64,000 nt of DNA. Origin: Pseudomonas sp. CFII64. Lineage in GTDB: Bacteria; Pseudomonadota; Gammaproteobacteria; Pseudomonadales; Pseudomonadaceae. Below the pieces are notes generated by a model. The model was not told the DNA's origin. It saw nothing but the letters and a program-made list of their open reading frames with translations, and ran no database searches. Position numbers and translations under genes: made by a program. The DNA lies in NCBI RefSeq assembly GCF_000416235.1, contig NZ_ATLO01000049.1:474516-538515 (forward strand). The letters are read 5' to 3'. Below are positions 50,896 to 58,575 of this stretch, piece after piece (positions within the stretch are counted from its first letter, which is position 1; each line of letters begins with the position of its first letter).

Positions 50896-51786
50896 ATGAG
50901 GAAAAAACAGGCGACGCGTTATCCGCTGGTGTTGGTCCCCGGTTTGCTGGGCTTTGTGCGGCTGGTGTTTTATTCCTATTGGTTCGGCATTGTCAGGGCG
51001 TTGCGCCGCGACGGCTCAACGGTGATTCCGGTCATGGTCTCGGCGGTCAACTCATCTGAAGTGCGGGGTGAGCAGTTGATCGAACGGATCAGGGAAATTC
51101 TCAAGGAAACCGGGGCCGAGAAGGTCAATCTGTTCGGCCATAGTCAGGGCGCACTGACCATTCGCTACGCCGCCGCCAGGCATCCCGAGCTGGTGGCGTC
51201 GGTGACTTCCGTCGCCGGCCCGAATCATGGCTCGGAACTGGCCGACTTTCTGGAGAAGAATTTCCCACCCGGAACCCTGCGCGGTCTGTTGCTCAACGCT
51301 GCGATACGCCTGACTGTGTGGATCATGGCGCTGCTGGACACCGGCTATCGCGGCACCCGTTTGCCCACCGATGTCGATGCCGCGCACCACTCGCTGACCA
51401 GTGCTGGCGTGGCGTTGTTCAACAGCCAGTATCCCCAGGGGTTGCCGCAAACCTGGGGCGGGCAGGGCGCGGAACTGGTCAACGGCGTGCGCTATTACTC
51501 GTGGTCCGGGACGATCCAGAAAGGCTTCAGCGACAAGGGTGGCAATCGAATTGATGGCACCAACGTAACCTGTCGAATATTCGCTCGCACGTTCACAAAA
51601 GAGCGAGGTCAATGTGATGGCATGGTCGGGCGTTTCAGTTCTCATCTGGGCACTGTGATTGGGGATGACTACCCCCTCGACCATTTTGACATCGTCAACC
51701 AGACCTTCGGGCTGGTCGGCAAGGGTGTTGATCCCGTTGGGTTGTTTGTTGAACATGCCGCGCGCCTCAAGGCCGCCGGTCTTTAG
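50896..51786 (+). CDS. Family I-type triacylglycerol lipase without signal peptide
   Basis: A 296-residue alpha/beta hydrolase of the Pseudomonas/Burkholderia family I lipases. The oxyanion region YPLVLVPGLLGF comes first, then nucleophile S83 in GHSQG, and GPNHGSELADFL. An Asp in QCDGMVG and His in YPLDHFDIVNQ complete the triad. A cysteine pair (NVTCRIF, GQCDG) matches the family disulfide. No Sec signal peptide is seen, and no lipase foldase (lif) gene adjoins. GAGGAGG lies before ATG 50896. Confidence 0.88.
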   Translation: MRKKQATRYPLVLVPGLLGFVRLVFYSYWFGIVRALRRDGSTVIPVMVSAVNSSEVRGEQLIERIREILKETGAEKVNLFGHSQGALTIRYAAARHPELVASVTSVAGPNHGSELADFLEKNFPPGTLRGLLLNAAIRLTVWIMALLDTGYRGTRLPTDVDAAHHSLTSAGVALFNSQYPQGLPQTWGGQGAELVNGVRYYSWSGTIQKGFSDKGGNRIDGTNVTCRIFARTFTKERGQCDGMVGRFSSHLGTVIGDDYPLDHFDIVNQTFGLVGKGVDPVGLFVEHAARLKAAGL

Positions 51787-51846
51787 CTCGTTTTGAGCCG
51801 TGGTTCGTAGTCTGCCGATCAAAGAGGTCGGCAATGGAGTGATGCG

Positions 51847-52092
51847 ATGAGCGACAAAGAACACTATGAAATCGAATACACCCTGGCGGGTGAGCACCAT
51901 GTGGATGTGATCGAGAACCTGGACGTCCCGATCATTGAGGTGGTCCAGGAGCTGGCGCTCAAGCATCACGTCGCGCTGGAAGATGACCTGCACGACATCA
52001 ATGAGTCCTACACCGGAATGCCTCACGCTTTGGGCATCACCGATGTATCGATTCACAGTGTCGAGAATGAGGAATCGGCCAGCGCTTCCTGA
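51847..52092 (+). CDS. Small acidic protein, function unknown
   Basis: An 81-residue acidic, histidine-containing protein beginning MSDKEHYEIEYTLAGEHHVD. No signal, membrane segment or recognised domain. It is co-directional with the lipase gene 60 bp upstream. GGAGTGATGCG precedes the start. Probably a real Pseudomonas gene of unknown role. Confidence 0.6.
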   Translation: MSDKEHYEIEYTLAGEHHVDVIENLDVPIIEVVQELALKHHVALEDDLHDINESYTGMPHALGITDVSIHSVENEESASAS

Positions 52093-52216
52093 TCGACGCT
52101 GTTGATGCAAGGGTGTCCTCACGTTGTCACGGGAGACACCTTCGCAGTCACACTCGGTTGACTACACTGCCAGACAGGACGTACTCATCAGTGCGCCAGT
52201 CCGGGAGAGAAGATCA

Positions 52217-52501
52217 ATGAAATTCCTGCGTGTCCCTTTATTGCTCATGAGCCTGCTGATGTGTGCCCAGGGTTTTGCGGCCACTGCCCAGCAAAACAAA
52301 ATGACCACCTGCAACGCGGACGCTTCGGCCAAAGCCCTCAAGGGTGACGAGCGCAAAGCGTTCATGAGCACCTGTCTGAAGGCCTCCCCGCCTCAAACCC
52401 AGCAAGACAAAATGAAAACCTGCAACGCAACCGCCGGCACCCAGGCGCTCAAAGGCGATGCGCGCAAAGCGTTCATGAGTGACTGTCTCAAGAAGAAATA
52501 A
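52217..52501 (+). CDS. psiF: PsiF-repeat exported protein
   Basis: A 94-residue protein with a signal peptide (MKFLRVPLLLMSLLMCAQGFA). It has two PsiF repeats of ~37 residues, each with QQ[ND]KM-x-TCNA and LKGD-x-RKAFM-x-x-CL, so each carries a cysteine pair. PsiF is phosphate-starvation inducible in E. coli; no Pho box was identified here. ATG 52217 starts the signal peptide and is preceded by GGGAGAGAAGA. Confidence 0.85.
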   Translation: MKFLRVPLLLMSLLMCAQGFAATAQQNKMTTCNADASAKALKGDERKAFMSTCLKASPPQTQQDKMKTCNATAGTQALKGDARKAFMSDCLKKK

Positions 52502-52674
52502 ATTTCCTGCGCCCCGCGCGCTTTAAACGCTTATTCAGTGCAATAAATCCTGTGGTTGCGGACTATGCTGTCGGCCGCAATCACAGCGATGAGTCGTCAG
52601 ACCTCGGACCACTGGTCCTCGACTCAGAACGCTGGCAGACTGCCTCCCTCTTTGTGCCGCTGTCTTGAGGCTAT

Positions 52675-53685
52675 ATGCCAACGTTTTCTGCACGACAAGT
52701 TTTGTTGGCCAGCTGGATTCTGGTGTTCGGCGGCCTGTTGATGGTATTGCCGTTCAAACTCCTGCCGAGCCTGCTCGCCGGTTTGCTGGTTTACGAACTG
52801 GTCAACATGCTCACGCCGCAGCTGCAAAGGCTCATCGCCGGCCCGCGTGCGCGCTGGGTCGCGGTGGCATTGCTCGGCACGCTGGTGGTCAGCGTACTGG
52901 CGCTGATTTTTGCCGGTGCAATCAGCTTCGTCCTGCACGAAGCCGAGAATCCTGGCGCTTCACTGGACAAGTTCATGGTGCTGGTGGATCGGGCGCGGGG
53001 CCAGTTGCCGCCGTTCGTTGACAGCTATTTGCCGGCCAGCGCAGCGGAGTTCCGGGTTTCCCTGGGCGAGTGGATCCAGAAGCATGTGGGCGAACTGCAG
53101 ATGCTCGGCAAAGGTGCCGCGCACATGTTCGTGACCTTGCTGATCGGCATGGTGCTGGGCGCAATCATTGCCCTGCAGCAGATTTCCGACGTGCACACGC
53201 GCAAGCCGCTGGCCGCCGCGCTGTTCAATCGCTTGAGCCTGCTGAGCCGCGCGTTCCGCAATATCGTCTTCGCCCAGATCAAGATTTCCCTGCTCAACAC
53301 CGCCTTCACCTCAGTGTTTCTCGCCGTGGTCCTGCCACTGTGTGGCATTCATCTGCCGCTGACCAAAACCCTGATCATCATGACCTTCTTGCTCGGCTTG
53401 CTGCCGGTGGTGGGCAATCTGATGTCCAACACGCTGATCTTCATCGTCGGCATGTCGCTGTCGATCTGGGTGGCGATGGCCGCGCTGGGTTATCTGATCG
53501 TGATCCACAAGGTCGAGTATTTCCTCAACGCCCGCATCGTCGGCGGGCAGATCAATGCCAAGTCGTGGGAATTGCTCATGGCGATGCTGATCTTCGAAGC
53601 CGCGTTCGGCCTGCCGGGTGTGGTGGCGGGGCCGATTTATTACGCGTACCTGAAAAGCGAGTTGCAGAAGGAAGGGTTGGTGTAG
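52675..53685 (+). CDS. AI-2E family transporter
   Basis: A 336-residue multi-pass membrane protein of the AI-2E/UPF0118 family. A cluster of hydrophobic segments lies at residues 10-45 and 60-85, then an amphipathic soluble portion (100-150), then about five segments to the C-terminus with KTLIIMTFLLGLLPVVGNL. Members export signalling molecules or exchange sodium and protons; the substrate here is unknown. Its 3' end overlaps the Hsp70-like gene on the other strand by 110 bp. Confidence 0.85.
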   Translation: MPTFSARQVLLASWILVFGGLLMVLPFKLLPSLLAGLLVYELVNMLTPQLQRLIAGPRARWVAVALLGTLVVSVLALIFAGAISFVLHEAENPGASLDKFMVLVDRARGQLPPFVDSYLPASAAEFRVSLGEWIQKHVGELQMLGKGAAHMFVTLLIGMVLGAIIALQQISDVHTRKPLAAALFNRLSLLSRAFRNIVFAQIKISLLNTAFTSVFLAVVLPLCGIHLPLTKTLIIMTFLLGLLPVVGNLMSNTLIFIVGMSLSIWVAMAALGYLIVIHKVEYFLNARIVGGQINAKSWELLMAMLIFEAAFGLPGVVAGPIYYAYLKSELQKEGLV

Positions 53686-54982
53686 GTAACGGCTCCGGCC
53701 CGGGCGCGCTCCCGGCTTTACCGTAACGCTTCTTCGCCTCAATCGCCAAACCGCTGCCGATGCTGCCGAAGATATTGCCTTCGACATGCCGGGCGTTGGG
53801 CAGCATCGCCGAGATGCTGTTGCGCAGCGCCGGGATGCCGCTTGAACCCCCAGTGAAGAACACCGTATCAACCTGATCGACACGCGCCCCGGCTTTGGTC
53901 AGCAACTCCGAAACACTGTTGCGCACCCGCTCCAGTTGCGAATCGATGGCCGCTTCGAACATCACGCGGGTCAGGTCCACACTCAATCCCGGCTCAATGC
54001 GATCCATCGGCAGATGGCGGCTTTCAGCGTGGGTCAGCTGGATCTTGGTTTCTTCCACTTCCATGGCCAGCCAGTGGCCCGCGCGCTGTTCGATGAGCTT
54101 GAACAGGCGGTCGATGCCCTGGGTGTCTTCGATGTCGTAACGCATGCTGCCCAATGCCAGCTGGGATTTCTGCGAGTACACCGAGTTGATGGTGTGCCAG
54201 GTCGCGAGGTTCATGTGATGGCTGGTGGGCATGTAAGCCTGGCTTTTCATGCGGCTGCCATAGCCGAACAGCGGCATGACGCCCTGAATGCTCAGCTGCT
54301 TGTCGAAGTCGGTGCCGCCGATATGCACGCCACCGGTGGCCAGAATGTCTTCGTGGCGGTCGTCATAGAAACGACGATCCGGCGACAGACGCACCAGCGA
54401 GAAGTCCGAAGTACCGCCGCCGATGTCGACGATCAGCACCAGCTCTTCGCGGGTAATGGTCGACTCGTAGTCGAACGCCGCCGCAATCGGCTCGTACTGG
54501 AACGAGACATCCTTGAAACCGATCTTGCGCGCGACCTCGGCCAGGGTGTCTTCGGCTTCCTGATCCGCGCCTATGTCGTCATCGACGAAATGCACCGGGC
54601 GACCCAGCACCACTTCTTCGAATTCACGCCCGGCGGTGTCCTCGGCGCGCTTTTTCAGCTCGCCGATGAACAGTGCCAGCAAATCCTTGAACGGCATGGC
54701 CGTGCCCAGCACGCTGGTGTCGTGCTTGATCAGCCTAGAACCCAGCAGGCTCTTGAGCGAGCGCATCAGGCGGCCTTCGTAGCCTTCCAGATACTCGTGC
54801 AGCGCGAGGCGGCCATACACCGGACGGCGCTCCTCCATATTGAAGAACACCACCGATGGCAGGGTGATTTTGTCGTCCTCCAGCGCGATCAGCGATTCCA
54901 TGCCCGGTCGCAGCCAGCCGACCGTGGAATTGGACGTGCCGAAGTCGATACCGCAGGCACGTGCTGGGGATTGGTCATTCAT
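53576..54982 (-). CDS. Hsp70-like ATPase (YegD type) with extended tail
   Basis: A 468-residue protein made of the Hsp70 nucleotide-binding domain only. Phosphate-1 loop CGIDFGTSNSTVGW is near residue 10, VDIGGGTSDFS is the second phosphate loop, and the adenosine motif is FFTGGSSGIPALR. There is no substrate-binding domain, as in E. coli YegD. After KKRYG, about 46 residues of Pro/Arg/Ser-rich sequence follow that read through a decayed REP and into the antisense of the neighbouring permease gene. ATG 54982 (MNDQSPARACGIDFG) is the likely start. CbpA is encoded divergently. Confidence 0.85.
   Translation of the reverse strand: MNDQSPARACGIDFGTSNSTVGWLRPGMESLIALEDDKITLPSVVFFNMEERRPVYGRLALHEYLEGYEGRLMRSLKSLLGSRLIKHDTSVLGTAMPFKDLLALFIGELKKRAEDTAGREFEEVVLGRPVHFVDDDIGADQEAEDTLAEVARKIGFKDVSFQYEPIAAAFDYESTITREELVLIVDIGGGTSDFSLVRLSPDRRFYDDRHEDILATGGVHIGGTDFDKQLSIQGVMPLFGYGSRMKSQAYMPTSHHMNLATWHTINSVYSQKSQLALGSMRYDIEDTQGIDRLFKLIEQRAGHWLAMEVEETKIQLTHAESRHLPMDRIEPGLSVDLTRVMFEAAIDSQLERVRNSVSELLTKAGARVDQVDTVFFTGGSSGIPALRNSISAMLPNARHVEGNIFGSIGSGLAIEAKKRYGKAGSAPGPEPLPTPTLPSATRFSGTRNKSAPPPHPAGRTRLRRSASP
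53685..53726. repeat. Decayed REP pair
   Basis: GGCTCCGGCCCGGG and GCTCCCGGCTTTACCG resemble a degenerate family A pair. It touches the permease stop codon and is translated within the Hsp70-like tail. Confidence 0.5.
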
Positions 54983-55282
54983 GTCTTTTACGTTCCAGTC
55001 AAAAAACGGCCGCGCAGTGTATGTCAGTGCATCGCGGATGCGTAGCGCGAAACGTCGGTTATACACAGTTATCTTCGTGGCCGACTTGAAGTGAGCGCGC
55101 CGACCCCCAATCTTCAGGGAATTGTCAGCTACGCAGACCGTCGAACGCTTCAAGTATCAAGTCAGCAGGTTCGGCGGCCGATATATCAAGACGTTAATTG
55201 ATCCAGATGCCTCAAATGCGAGCATGCTATGCGCAGAATAGAGCGCACCAGGCTGCGCTGGATAACCGGGGACGACTGTTAG

Positions 55283-56230
55283 ATGGACTTCAAAGACTAT
55301 TACAAGATTCTTGGGCTGGAGCCGACTGCGGACGACAAGGCGATCAAGGTCGCCTACCGCAAGCTGGCGCGCAAGTATCACCCCGACGTCAGCAAAGAAG
55401 CGGGCGCGGAAGAGAAATTCAAAGAGGCCAGCGAAGCTTATGAGGTGCTGAAAAGCCCGGAAAAGCGCGCTGAATACGACGAGCTGCGCAAATACGGGCA
55501 GCAGGGTCGACCGTTTCAGGGCCCGCCGGGCTGGCAGAGCCGTGCCGGCGCGGGAGCTGGTGGTTTCGGCGACGATACAGGCGATTTCTCCGATTTTTTC
55601 AGCTCGATCTTTGGTGGTCGAGCGCAGCAAGGCGGTCGTGCGCGCAGCACCGGTCGTCGAGGACAGGATGTGGAAATGGAGCTCGCGATCTTCCTCGAAG
55701 AAACGCTTTCGGCAGAATCCAAGCAGGTCAGCTTCAAGGTGCCGCAGTACAACCCTGCTGGCCAGCGCATGGCTGATATCACCAAGACGCTGAACGTGAA
55801 GATCCCGGCCGGCGTGGTCGATGGCGAGCGCATTCGCCTCAAGGGGCAGGGCGCTCCGGGAGTTGCCGGTGGCGAGAATGGTGATCTATACCTGATTATC
55901 AGACTGGCGCCGCACCCTAAATTCGACGTCGAGGGCCACGACCTGATCATCACCGTGCCGCTGGCGCCGTGGGAAGCGGCGCTGGGTGCCAAGGTTGCCG
56001 TGCCGACCCTGACCGGCAAGATCAACCTGACCATTCGTCCTGACAGCCAGACCGGTCAGCGATTGCGCGTCAAAGGCAATGGTCTGATGAACAAGAAAGG
56101 CGAGCGCGGCGATCTGTATGCGCAGATCAAAGTCGTCATGCCGCCGTCCACCGACGAAGCCACCAAAGCGCTCTGGCAAACGCTGGCTGACAAGGCGGCA
56201 TTTGATCCGCGGGCCCAATGGAGTAACTGA
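55283..56230 (+). CDS. cbpA: Curved-DNA-binding DnaJ-family protein CbpA
   Basis: A 315-residue class B J-protein. The J-domain has H33-P34-D35 (KYHPDVS). A Gly/Phe-rich region (about 75-115) is followed by the two C-terminal beta domains (about 120-300). There is no zinc-finger region, separating it from DnaJ. It is a co-chaperone of DnaK and binds curved DNA. The modulator cbpM starts two bases after the stop. Confidence 0.95.
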   Translation: MDFKDYYKILGLEPTADDKAIKVAYRKLARKYHPDVSKEAGAEEKFKEASEAYEVLKSPEKRAEYDELRKYGQQGRPFQGPPGWQSRAGAGAGGFGDDTGDFSDFFSSIFGGRAQQGGRARSTGRRGQDVEMELAIFLEETLSAESKQVSFKVPQYNPAGQRMADITKTLNVKIPAGVVDGERIRLKGQGAPGVAGGENGDLYLIIRLAPHPKFDVEGHDLIITVPLAPWEAALGAKVAVPTLTGKINLTIRPDSQTGQRLRVKGNGLMNKKGERGDLYAQIKVVMPPSTDEATKALWQTLADKAAFDPRAQWSN

Positions 56231-56232
56231 TC

Positions 56233-56538
56233 ATGAGCCACACCCTGATCGTTGAGCTGGATATGAAGCAATTCTGTCAGGTGACCGACATGCCGGCCGC
56301 CTACGTGATCGAAATCGTCGAACACGGCATCCTCGAACCTCAGGGTCGCAAGCCGGATGAATGGCTGTTCGACGACCAGGCGCTGATCGTCGCCCGGCGT
56401 GCGGCGAAATTGCGACGGGAGCTGGAGCTGGAGTGGGAAGGCGTTGCCCTGGCGCTGGATCTGCTCAACGAGCTGGAACAGGTCCGCGCGGAAAACCGCA
56501 TGCTCAAGCAGCGGCTTGGACGGTTTTTGCAGGAATAA
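56233..56538 (+). CDS. cbpM: CbpA modulator CbpM
   Basis: A 101-residue MerR-like protein (residues 10-60, with QVTDMPAAYVIEIVEHGIL) with a C-terminal coiled-coil (about 70-100). CbpM binds the J-domain of CbpA and blocks its co-chaperone and DNA-binding functions. Size and position directly after cbpA are as in E. coli. Confidence 0.92.
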   Translation: MSHTLIVELDMKQFCQVTDMPAAYVIEIVEHGILEPQGRKPDEWLFDDQALIVARRAAKLRRELELEWEGVALALDLLNELEQVRAENRMLKQRLGRFLQE

Positions 56539-56559
56539 TTTCGTTGGACGCGTGCTGCA

Positions 56560-57693
56560 TCAAAGGCTTTTCGGCAACACCACGGTAAACGTCGTCCCAT
56601 CGTTGGCATTGGACGTCACGGTAATGCTTCCGCCATGGGCGTTGACCACTTCCTTGACGATGAACAATCCCAGGCCAAGGCTGGTGGACGGGCCTTTTGC
56701 TTCTTGCTCGGCGCTGGGATTGCGTACCAGCGGATCGAAGATGCTGCCGATAGCGTTCTCGTCGATGGGGTTGCCCAGGTTGTGCACCACCAGCTCGACG
56801 TTGTCGTCCTCGCCGGTAATGCGGATGGAGATTTCCTGGCTTGCCGAGCCATGCTGCAAGGCGTTGCCGATCAGGTTTTGCAGCAACTGGTTGATGCGGC
56901 CCTGATCCCATTGCCCGCTGGTGTCGCCATGCACGCTCAGCACCGGATCGCATTCGGGCTGGCCGGCGCAGGCTTCTTCGATTGCTTCGCGACAGGCGAC
57001 GGCCAGATCCATGTGCTTGCGCTCCACCGGCAAACTGGCGCCCAGGCGGCTGCGCACGAACTCCAGCAAATCACTGACCATCGCGCCCATATGCCGCGTG
57101 CCACTCTTGATGCGCGCCAGATAGGTTTGCGAGGCAGCGTCCAGCTTGCCTTTGCGCTCCAACAGGTCAGCGGACATGCTCACGGCCTGCAGCGGTGCAC
57201 GCAGGTCGTGACCGAGAATCGCCAGGAAGATATCCCGCGAGCGTGCGACTTGCTCGGCATACGCAGCCGTGGATTCGGCCAGCGCTTCGTCGATAGCTTC
57301 GTTGAAGCGAATCATGTCGGTGAAGTAGGCCAGGTTGGGCTCTTTCAGGCTTTCAACCCAGAGCCGAATGACACTGGCGCGCAGATGGCGGAACTCCGAG
57401 GTCATCTGCACCAGATCGAAACCCACGACATGCCGCAGTTCACCATGGCTGGCGGCGGCTTCATCCAGGCTCGGGGTTTTATTCAGTTCTTCGCCCTTGG
57501 ACTTGGCGGCCTGCTCGCTCTTGGTCTGCGCGGTATTCATGTCCCGCGCGGCGGCGAGCAGAATCGCCCTGGAGTGATCGCGCAGCTCTTCGCGGCTCAT
57601 CAGGTCGGCAGCCGGTTTGATGGTCTTGGCGAAGTTTTCCCACTCATCGACGATGCGATCCACATGAGCGACGATGAAATCGGAAAGGCGCAT
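56560..57693 (-). CDS. Soluble sensor histidine kinase with RsbRD-like N-terminus
   Basis: A 377-residue kinase without membrane segments. Residues 1-140 form a helical RsbRD/globin-like sensory region starting MRLSDFIVAHVDRIVDEW. The HisKA box has H162 (LGHDLRAPLQ), the N box is LIGNALQHG and the G box GLGLFIVKEVV. There is no receiver domain and no adjacent response regulator. ATG 57693 agrees with the domain start; 24 upstream codons are open. Signal and partner are unknown. Confidence 0.88.
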   Translation of the reverse strand: MRLSDFIVAHVDRIVDEWENFAKTIKPAADLMSREELRDHSRAILLAAARDMNTAQTKSEQAAKSKGEELNKTPSLDEAAASHGELRHVVGFDLVQMTSEFRHLRASVIRLWVESLKEPNLAYFTDMIRFNEAIDEALAESTAAYAEQVARSRDIFLAILGHDLRAPLQAVSMSADLLERKGKLDAASQTYLARIKSGTRHMGAMVSDLLEFVRSRLGASLPVERKHMDLAVACREAIEEACAGQPECDPVLSVHGDTSGQWDQGRINQLLQNLIGNALQHGSASQEISIRITGEDDNVELVVHNLGNPIDENAIGSIFDPLVRNPSAEQEAKGPSTSLGLGLFIVKEVVNAHGGSITVTSNANDGTTFTVVLPKSL

Positions 57694-57794
57694 GGCCGAG
57701 TACCTTGCTGCGGGAGCGGTAAGAAGAGATGACGCGCATCTTACCGCCTTTGGCCGGACCGACATACATCCGTTTCAATAGTTCTACATCGCCA

Positions 57795-57810
57795 CTGTCA
57801 TTTATGACAG
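57795..57810. promoter_or_regulatory. Palindrome in divergent kinase / small-gene promoter region
   Basis: CTGTCAT-TT-ATGACAG has perfect seven-base arms and lies between the divergent histidine kinase and the 83-residue gene. It may be a dimeric regulator's operator; nothing in the sequence says which. Confidence 0.4.
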
Positions 57811-57877
57811 GTAGACGGAGTGGGAGTGCGGTTGTAGGTTAATTCCGGGGGCTTCATCGGAAAGGGAGATTCAAAAA

Positions 57878-58129
57878 ATGTTGAAAGCAGAGTTTGTCGC
57901 ATCTATCGAAGAACAGATCAATCTGGCGTCACAACGCATTCAAAAGAGCAAAAGTGCAACGTTCGACGATCTTGCGTTCGGGAAGCTGGGTTTTCTCCTC
58001 GCCTTGCGTCGGGTGCTTAACGGGGTCGGCAGTGCCGAGGACCTGGGGCTGATGGACGCAGTCAACGATTCACTACAGGCGTTGAAGTTGCTCGACCGCA
58101 ATAAGAGCTTTCTTGCTGGAATCAAGTAG
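57878..58129 (+). CDS. 83-residue protein of unknown function
   Basis: A small, mostly helical, cytoplasmic protein (MLKAEFVASIEEQINLASQR). No domain recognised. AAGGGAG is well placed upstream. It precedes the thioredoxin-fold gene by 39 bp on the same strand and probably shares its transcript. Confidence 0.62.
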   Translation: MLKAEFVASIEEQINLASQRIQKSKSATFDDLAFGKLGFLLALRRVLNGVGSAEDLGLMDAVNDSLQALKLLDRNKSFLAGIK

Positions 58130-58168
58130 GCCTCGGTCAGGACCATAACTACAGGGAAGGAGTTAACC

Positions 58169-58525
58169 ATGCGCGTAATTGAAGTGGATGATGACAGTTT
58201 TCAAGACGTGGTTTTCAACTCGGACAAGCTGGTAATAGCTGAATTCAGCGGTCCGGGAATGGATGAGCACGGCGATTCGAACGGCAGCTCAGAAGTCGGT
58301 GAAGTGATGGAGTTGCTGGCCGAGGAGTTTGGTCACTCGGTGGTGGTGTTACGAATCCATAAGGACAACTGTGAAGCCACGGCTGAAATCTATGAAGTCG
58401 AAAGCGTTCCCACGGTGCTTTTTTTCAAGAACGGAAATAGGGTGCATAGAGAGACAGGATTTCGTGAGTGGAACGTGGACGCGGAGGCGAAGAGGTACAA
58501 ACCGCTGATTAAAGAGTTCGAGTAG
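58169..58525 (+). CDS. Thioredoxin-fold protein lacking the CXXC motif
   Basis: A 118-residue protein with thioredoxin layout: [15 protein letters not shown] at residues 23-37 occupies the active-site position, and P81 in [11 protein letters not shown] is the conserved cis-proline. The CGPC cysteines are absent; the only Cys is C68. It therefore cannot do dithiol exchange and may bind a protein or hold a structural role. AGGGAAGGAG precedes the start. It ends at a terminator facing ureC. Confidence 0.75.
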
Positions 58526-58544
58526 CGCCACTGATGTACAAATG

Positions 58545-58566
58545 GGGCCTTGTTCAGCCAAGGCCC
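58545..58566. terminator. Bidirectional terminator between thioredoxin-like gene and ureC
   Basis: Inverted repeat GGGCCTTG / CAAGGCCC with a six-base loop between two convergent genes, followed by a moderately T-rich stretch on the plus strand. Confidence 0.75.
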
Positions 58567-58575
58567 GATTGTTTC

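Noticed and set aside
53691..53726. Intrinsic terminator between the AI-2E permease and the Hsp70-like gene
   Set aside because: GC arms are mismatched and no T run follows on either strand; a decayed REP explains it better.
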